NCBI GenBank assembly: GCA_017416145.1
Contig: JAFQDD010000017.1
Coordinates: 26,986 to 90,985 of the forward strand
Reading direction: 5' to 3'
Source: Spirochaetaceae bacterium
Lineage (GTDB): Bacteria; Spirochaetota; Spirochaetia; Treponematales; Treponemataceae
Length of the DNA stretch: 64,000 nt
How positions within the stretch are numbered: the first letter of the stretch is position 1; each line of letters opens with the position of its first letter. Shown here one piece after another: positions 58,957 through 64,000 of this stretch. The translations under genes were made by a program, and so were the position numbers. Below the pieces are notes generated by a model. That model was not told the origin of the DNA and did no database searches. It worked only from the letters and a program-made list of their open reading frames with translations.

Positions 58957-60834
58957 ATGAAACGGAAATGTTTTTCTAGTATTTTAGCATTAATTTCAAT
59001 GCTATGTTTTTTTGGATGTTCATCCACACCAATTCAAGAAACTGTTTCTAAATTATCAGATTCTTCAAAGGATGCAACTCCAACTATTTTTTTAGCAGGA
59101 GATTCAACTGTAAAAACTTATGCTGATGCTCAGTACATTGCTGGATGGGGGCAGTATTTTGGAAATTTCTTTGATTCAACGATAAAAGTTGTAAACTGTG
59201 CTCAAGGAGGTCGAAGTACTCGTTCTTTTATTAACGAAGGTCGTCTTTTCAATATCGATAATCCATCTTACACTTATAAATTCAGTGAAAATGCAGGTCG
59301 CTCTATTGAAGATGATATAAAAGCTGGAGATTTTTTATTTATCCAATTTGGGCACAATGATGATGATACAAAATCTGGAAATACTATGTATAACAGAATG
59401 GTTCCTCTTGGAACACCAGATGCCAATGGCATTTATCCTGTAATACCTGGAGAAAAAGTTCCAACAACACATCTTCCAGAAAAATTCAAAAAAGATTTTG
59501 CAAGTAGTGTTGCTGCTGCTGAAACTGAAATTGCTAAATATGGTAGTGAGTATTATTCCTATGATTGTGGTGGAACATATAAGTGGTTCTTAAAACAATA
59601 TATTGATTTTGCACGAAGCAAGGGGGCAACTCCTGTTTTAGTAACTCCTGTTGCTCGTGTTTCTTTTAATTCTGATGGAACTTTGAGAAGTGGTCCTGGA
59701 TTACATGGGGAAAATTTTGCTTACGTAGAAGCTGTACGCCAATTAGCAAAAGAAGAGAATTGTTTATTAATAGACTTATTTGATTGTACAAAATCAATGA
59801 TAGAAACTGCAACTAAGGCTTATGCAAATTATCTTATGGCTATTGTTCCAAACGATTTAAATGGACAGTGGCCAAGTGGTTATGATAATACATACGGTAA
59901 TACAGCAGAAGGCTTTGAAAAAGTTGAGGCTACGCACTACAACAAGTATGGGGCTTATTTAACAGCAGCAATGGCAATTGAAAAAATTATGGGTGATAAT
60001 TCTGTTTGCGAAAATGGCGAATGTTTTAATTTTACAAATCATATTCTAAAAGTTCCAACAGTAAAAGTTGCTCCATCAACATTGATTTCTAAATCTTTCG
60101 TAAAGAAAATTAATGGACTTGTGAAAACTTTGGATATTGTAAATACAGATGTTGTTTACGCAAATCCAGATGATGTTGTAAAACTAATCAAAGGAATTGT
60201 AGCAAAAGGTGAAGTAACAGCTGAAAATTATTTGGAAATTCAAGGGCTATGTGAAGAAGCTCGTGGAGCATATTTGAAAGTAAATGTTGATGATAAACCA
60301 CAAGTAACAAACTTTGCAAAACTTGAAGAATATGAAGAAGCTGTAAAAGCAATGATTGATTCTCTAAGACCAAAAGCATCAAAAACTGTTATTCTAAATA
60401 CAGAAGGATTTTCAGTTGAAACAATTACATCAGAAAAGGATTTTGGAAAATTCAAAATTGTTGGAGCTAGTGGAAAGGCTGTTGATGTGAAATCAAAATC
60501 AAGTTCTTTTGATTACAATGGTGTAAATTATTCTGTAACAACAGGAATTAGTCTTGGTGGTTCTGCAAGTTTTGGAACAAGTCGTTATGTGGTTTTTGAT
60601 ACAGAAGGTCCTTGTCGTGTAACTGTTGTTGCCCAATCATCAGGTGAAGATGAACGAGAATTGAGATTGGTATCTAGTGCAGATACAAAAACTACAGTTG
60701 CAACATTTGCGGCAAGTACAAAAGCATCTCCAGCTGCAGTAAATAGTGCTGATATAGCAAATGCTGGAACATATTACATTGGTTCTGCAAATAAAGGTAT
60801 TTGGATTTACGCTATTATAATAGAATACTTTTAA
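58957..60834 (+). CDS. Secreted SGNH/GDSL esterase (CE12 rhamnogalacturonan-acetylesterase-like)
   Basis: A 625-residue lipoprotein (FFGC lipobox) with an SGNH esterase domain (about 45-345). Block I is FLAGDSTVKTY, block III FIQFGHNDDD, and the C-terminal block VEATHYNKYGAYLTAAMA; the residue three before the catalytic His is Glu where Asp is usual. A helical linker (about 385-475) and a beta-rich C-terminal domain of about 150 residues that may bind carbohydrate follow. Relatives remove acetyl groups from pectin. AGAGGAGAAAG precedes the ATG. Monocistronic with its own terminator. Confidence 0.87.
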   Translation: MKRKCFSSILALISMLCFFGCSSTPIQETVSKLSDSSKDATPTIFLAGDSTVKTYADAQYIAGWGQYFGNFFDSTIKVVNCAQGGRSTRSFINEGRLFNIDNPSYTYKFSENAGRSIEDDIKAGDFLFIQFGHNDDDTKSGNTMYNRMVPLGTPDANGIYPVIPGEKVPTTHLPEKFKKDFASSVAAAETEIAKYGSEYYSYDCGGTYKWFLKQYIDFARSKGATPVLVTPVARVSFNSDGTLRSGPGLHGENFAYVEAVRQLAKEENCLLIDLFDCTKSMIETATKAYANYLMAIVPNDLNGQWPSGYDNTYGNTAEGFEKVEATHYNKYGAYLTAAMAIEKIMGDNSVCENGECFNFTNHILKVPTVKVAPSTLISKSFVKKINGLVKTLDIVNTDVVYANPDDVVKLIKGIVAKGEVTAENYLEIQGLCEEARGAYLKVNVDDKPQVTNFAKLEEYEEAVKAMIDSLRPKASKTVILNTEGFSVETITSEKDFGKFKIVGASGKAVDVKSKSSSFDYNGVNYSVTTGISLGGSASFGTSRYVVFDTEGPCRVTVVAQSSGEDERELRLVSSADTKTTVATFAASTKASPAAVNSADIANAGTYYIGSANKGIWIYAIIIEYF

Positions 60835-60848
60835 TCATTAGATTTTAC

Positions 60849-60893
60849 AAAAAAAAGACTGGTCTTCAAATAAATGAAGCCAGTCTTTTTTTT
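60849..60893. terminator. Bidirectional terminator between converging genes
   Basis: Stem AAAAAAAAGACTGG-T-CTTC / GAAG-CCAGTCTTTTTTTT with an 8-base loop. Confidence 0.9.
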
Positions 60894-60913
60894 CAAGGCT
60901 AACCCTGATTTAA

Positions 60914-62587
60914 TTAAGCGTTTTGTTTTTGAAGCATTTTCTTTAAGCCTTGGAAAGCAACAGTTACTCCAAGGGCGAAAAGTGCCACAGCAAAAGTTAG
61001 TTGTAAGCCGTCGCCAACTATATTTGCTGATGTTCCGGCAACTAAAAGCTGTGTTTTAGAAACAATGGTCAAAGTTAAAGCAACTAAAGTTACAACAAGC
61101 ATAATTATCATTGGAACCCAAAGCATCCAGCCTTGTCGTTTTGTAGATTTAAAGAAAACGGCACAAGCAATCAAAGCTAAAGCACTTAATAATTGGTTTG
61201 CAGAGCCGAATAATGGCCAAATACTTGCGTATCCAACTTTTGCCAAAACGTATGCCAAAACCAAAGTGATACCTGTTGCAAAATATTTGTTTGTACAAAC
61301 CTTTTCTACCATATTGTAGTCTTTTTCTTCTTTTTCGCTATCAATAAAAAATTCTTGGAAAGCAAGACGACCAACACGAGCAACACTGTCTAAACTTGTT
61401 AGAGCAAAGGCAGAAACTGCAAGAGTGATAAGTGTTCTAGAAACATCTTCTGGAATAGAAAGTTTTGTTAAGAAAATTGCAATAGCATTTGCAAAAACTT
61501 GAGGTTGTGTCATATTTGTTGGCACATTTCCTTTTGTTGCAAGGAATCCAACTGTTACAAGGGCAACAACACCAAGCAAACTTTCCATAAGCATTGCTCC
61601 GAAAGAAACAGGTAACATATCTTTTTCGTTTTTGATTTGTTTTGAAGCTGTTCCAGATGAAACAAGAGCGTGGAAACCAGAAACTGCACCACAAGCAATT
61701 GTAACAAACAAGTAAGGGAACAAAGTATTTCCCCCAACTTTCCAGCCGTTAAAAGCGTTTAAGTTCATAGCAGGATTGTAAGCAAAAATACCAACAACAG
61801 CAGCCACAATCATTGCAACAAGCAAGTAACTGTTCAAATAATCACGAGGTTGAAGCAAAGCCCAAACTGGAACAATTGATGCAACAGCGATATAAACGAA
61901 AATCATTATATGCCAAGAGCCCAAAGAAACATAAATTGGAAAATTTAATCCTAAAACAATAGTTAAAACCAATAAGCCAACAGCAATAACTGTGTTTACC
62001 CAAGTGTTAAGTTTTGCATATTTGATGATAAATCCTAAAAGAACAGCAGCAGCAATAAAAAGCACACTAGTCATTGCTACAGAACCATTTGCAGGAACAA
62101 CTGCACCAGCTGCATCAAAACCATTAAAAGTTTTTGCAACAACATCAGCAAAGGCAGCTACAACTAAAATTGAAAACAACCAAGTAAAAGCTAAGAAAAG
62201 TTTTTTACCAACTTTACCAATATATTTTTCGATAATATAACCAATTGTACGACCTTTGTTTTTTACAGATGCGTACATAGCAGAAAAATCTTGAACTGCA
62301 CCAAAGAAAACGCCACCAATTAACAACCACAAAAGAACAGGAACCCAGCCAAAAACCGCAGCTTGAATTGGCCCGTTAATTGGACCAGCTCCAGCAATTG
62401 AAGCAAATTGATGTCCGAAGACAACCCCCTTGTCAGTTGGGACATAATCAACACCATCTTCCATTTCGTAAGCAGGAGTTTTTGCTTTTGGATCAATTCC
62501 CCACTTTTTAGCAAGGTAACGTCCATAAAGTAGATAAGCTCCAACGAGAACAACTATGGAAATAACCATAATTACAATACCATTCAT
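60914..62587 (-). CDS. cstA: Carbon-starvation protein A family transporter
   Basis: A 557-residue membrane protein with about sixteen hydrophobic helices, full length for short CstA/BtsT proteins. The family signatures are visible: GHQFASIAGAGPINGPIQ at the N-terminus, DFSAMYASVKNKGRTIG, and ASGTASKQIKNE-like loops. CstA/BtsT proteins import pyruvate or peptides. AGGAG lies six bases before the ATG. Upstream is a long A+T-rich palindrome that may regulate it. Confidence 0.93.
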   Translation of the reverse strand: MNGIVIMVISIVVLVGAYLLYGRYLAKKWGIDPKAKTPAYEMEDGVDYVPTDKGVVFGHQFASIAGAGPINGPIQAAVFGWVPVLLWLLIGGVFFGAVQDFSAMYASVKNKGRTIGYIIEKYIGKVGKKLFLAFTWLFSILVVAAFADVVAKTFNGFDAAGAVVPANGSVAMTSVLFIAAAVLLGFIIKYAKLNTWVNTVIAVGLLVLTIVLGLNFPIYVSLGSWHIMIFVYIAVASIVPVWALLQPRDYLNSYLLVAMIVAAVVGIFAYNPAMNLNAFNGWKVGGNTLFPYLFVTIACGAVSGFHALVSSGTASKQIKNEKDMLPVSFGAMLMESLLGVVALVTVGFLATKGNVPTNMTQPQVFANAIAIFLTKLSIPEDVSRTLITLAVSAFALTSLDSVARVGRLAFQEFFIDSEKEEKDYNMVEKVCTNKYFATGITLVLAYVLAKVGYASIWPLFGSANQLLSALALIACAVFFKSTKRQGWMLWVPMIIMLVVTLVALTLTIVSKTQLLVAGTSANIVGDGLQLTFAVALFALGVTVAFQGLKKMLQKQNA

Positions 62588-62624
62588 AAAGAACTCCTAA
62601 AAATTGATGTAACTCTCCAATTAC

Positions 62625-62669
62625 AAATATTTAATAATATTTAAGCGAGTTAAGTATTATTAAATATTT
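62625..62669. promoter_or_regulatory. Near-perfect 20-bp palindrome upstream of cstA
   Basis: Arms 62625-62644 and 62650-62669 are complementary except for one pair (T opposite G, a wobble in RNA), with loop GCGAG. It lies 38-82 bases upstream of the cstA ATG, downstream of a TATACT (62687-62692, minus strand), so it would be in the leader. A role as an operator or mRNA structure is possible. Confidence 0.45.
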
Positions 62670-62813
62670 AATAATAATAAAGTTTTACAGTATAATTAAA
62701 GTTGTGTAAAGTATTTTTTACAATTATTTTTGAAAAAATAGAGAAAAAATCTTTAATTGAGTAAGAATAACTTAAAGATTTCTGTAAAAACTAAATAATC
62801 TAACAAGGTTCTC

Positions 62814-63022
62814 TTGCTAACGCATTTTGCTTAATTGCAAAAAGTGCCACGCAGATTTGTTCAGGACTAACGTCCTTCACGTAAAGTAGTGGAGTGCGTT
62901 AGCAAACCACAAATCTCCTTGGCAAAAAAAATTGCGTCACACGGGTTAATTGCTAACGCCTTTTGCTTAACAGCAAAAGTATGATAAACATCATAAGTTC
63001 AAAAAAATGAGGACGTTAGTCC
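62814..63022. repeat. Mosaic of palindromic repeats (includes copy 2 of the dispersed element)
   Basis: A 29-bp direct repeat (62814-62842 and 62950-62978, about 25 of 29 identical) contains the hairpin TTTTGC/GCAAAA. Bases 62845-62878 are the inverted copy of the element at 56559. GGACGTTAGTCC recurs at 63011-63022 and as its complement at 62864-62875. Confidence 0.7.
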
Positions 63023-63280
63023 GAATAGCGTCAGCGATTTTTCCGCGTGACATTTTCTGAAATTTTTTTTACTTTTTTTCACTTTTTCCCCGAATTTATT
63101 CAAAATTTTTGAAATTCAAAACATATAAGTATATGTAGGGAAATTCAGGATTCGGAATTCAGAATTCAGAACGGTTTTAAAACTGGAGATTTTTTCTCAA
63201 GGATATTTAGCTTTTAGTGAAAAACTTGGGATTCAGCGTTTAGATTTTTCTCTACAAAAAGAACTTTTGGAGAAAGGAAT

Positions 63281-64000
63281 ATGAAAAATCGTAATTACAA
63301 AGATTCTGTCTTTGTGGATTTGTTTGCAAAGGACATTACCGCGAAGGAAAACTTTGTTTCGCTTTATAACGCATTGCACGAAACAAACCTTGATTACAAG
63401 ACCACAGAAGTAAAACCTGTTATGATTGAGCAAGTTTTGTATATGAAATATTACAACGACATCGCAATGCTTATCGATAATAAAATCGTCGTTTTAATTG
63501 AGCATCAATCCACGATAAATGAAAATATGCCATTTCGGATTTTGGAATACATCGCACGTATCTACGAAAAAGTTGTGAAAACAAAGAATAAGTTCGGAAA
63601 GAAACTTGTGAAAATCCCCCTTCCAGAATTCTACGTTTTCTATAACGGAAAAGAGGACTTTACACTAGAAAAAACTTTGAAATTGTCAGACGCTTTTATG
63701 CTTCCTGAAAAGGAATTTTCACCTGATTTAGCAAATTTTCCACTTGAAATTACAGTAAAAGTTGTTAATATTAATGTAGATAAAGGCAATCCTATCTTAA
63801 AACGCTGTAAGATTTTAGATCAATATTCAGAGTTTATAGAACTTGTACGAAAGTCCATCGACTCTGGCACAGATGACCCATTTACAACAGCGATATCGAA
63901 AGCGATAAAAGAAGGATTTTTATCCGACTACTTAGCAAGAAAATCAACTGAGGTAGAAAACATGCTAATGACAGAATACGATTACGACACAGACATAGCA
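63281..64000 (+). CDS. Rpn-family / PD-(D/E)XK nuclease transposase-like protein, 3' end off the window
   Basis: 240 codons are visible and the frame is open to the right edge. The N-terminal part (YKDSVFVDLFA, then VLYMKYYNDIAMLIDNKIV) and the core IVVLIEHQSTINENMPFRIL match the Rpn/PD-(D/E)XK family, with the catalytic Asp in NDIAML and Glu in IEHQ. The last active-site residue is Gln in place of Lys, as is usual in this family. Members promote RecA-independent recombination in E. coli; they are often multicopy. AGAAAGGAAT precedes the ATG. It lies next to a repeat mosaic. Confidence 0.85.
   Translation, partial: MKNRNYKDSVFVDLFAKDITAKENFVSLYNALHETNLDYKTTEVKPVMIEQVLYMKYYNDIAMLIDNKIVVLIEHQSTINENMPFRILEYIARIYEKVVKTKNKFGKKLVKIPLPEFYVFYNGKEDFTLEKTLKLSDAFMLPEKEFSPDLANFPLEITVKVVNINVDKGNPILKRCKILDQYSEFIELVRKSIDSGTDDPFTTAISKAIKEGFLSDYLARKSTEVENMLMTEYDYDTDIA

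Larger units (their letters stand above)
62588..63280. other. 693-base intergenic region rich in repeats
   Basis: No gene is seen. It holds a 20-bp palindrome (62625-62669), a direct repeat (62814 and 62950), two copies of GGACGTTAGTCC, and A+T-rich sequence after 63050. The repeats are listed separately. Confidence 0.6.

Noticed and set aside
63281..64000. Complete insertion sequence
   Set aside because: The gene is cut by the window edge and no terminal inverted repeats or target duplication can be defined.

Overview
The window looks like a piece of a treponeme (Spirochaetota) chromosome. This is inferred, not proven. The DNA is A+T-rich, there is a class II superoxide reductase in place of catalase or superoxide dismutase, and there is an NfnAB-like ferredoxin:NADP oxidoreductase, a formate-tetrahydrofolate ligase, a BioMNY transporter, LptF/G-like membrane proteins without any LPS genes, and several genes of types familiar from treponemes. 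Together these suggest an anaerobic, host- or rumen-associated species. No phage or conjugative genes and no CRISPR array are present.

Layout. 1-2066: the 3'-truncated methyltransferase gene of a type I restriction-modification system with a small HTH regulator, visibly richer in G+C than the rest. 2347-2639: a structured repeat and a duplicated tRNA end next to the initiator tRNA. 2763-9123: a four-gene cell-envelope cluster (pentapeptide-like protein, PfkB kinase, LysM protein with 19 tandem repeats, lytic transglycosylase). 9127-15502: CHASE2 cyclase, orphan ABC ATPase, esterase, 5'-nucleotidase lipoprotein and an ECF substrate-binding component. 15600-23513: superoxide reductase, SH3 and M48 lipoproteins, YgiQ-like radical SAM, Nfu, dicarboxylate symporter, NfnAB. 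23757-29382: a UDG-like protein, a B12-type radical SAM protein, an acyltransferase and two GT8 glycosyltransferases. 29668-33062: a two-component system followed by two paralogous small membrane proteins on either side of an outer-membrane protein whose leader carries three hairpins. 33120-44015: ABC exporter, cytidylate-kinase-like protein, ArsC/Spx-like protein plus permease, M29 aminopeptidase, lipid kinase, BioMNY, Fhs. 44064-53519: paired membrane proteins, SDR, STAS protein, HD-GYP response regulator, MATE pump, nuclease. 53662-64000: PgsA, DUF2156 protein, PflA-like radical SAM, CysK, TrmH-type methylase, a secreted GDSL esterase, CstA, and a truncated Rpn/PD-(D/E)XK nuclease.

The most general signal is promoter architecture. 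At least eleven genes have a -10 hexamer ending exactly 6 bases before the ATG and no Shine-Dalgarno sequence, and six more have 7-9 bases. Their mRNAs should therefore be leaderless or nearly so, while operon-internal genes and many others keep a clear AGGAG. The other unexplained structures are the tRNA-fMet-linked duplication, the triple-hairpin leader at 31991-32092, a 17-bp stem between bioY and bioM, a near-perfect 20-bp palindrome upstream of cstA, and dispersed palindromic repeats at 56559, 62814-63022 and 37424.
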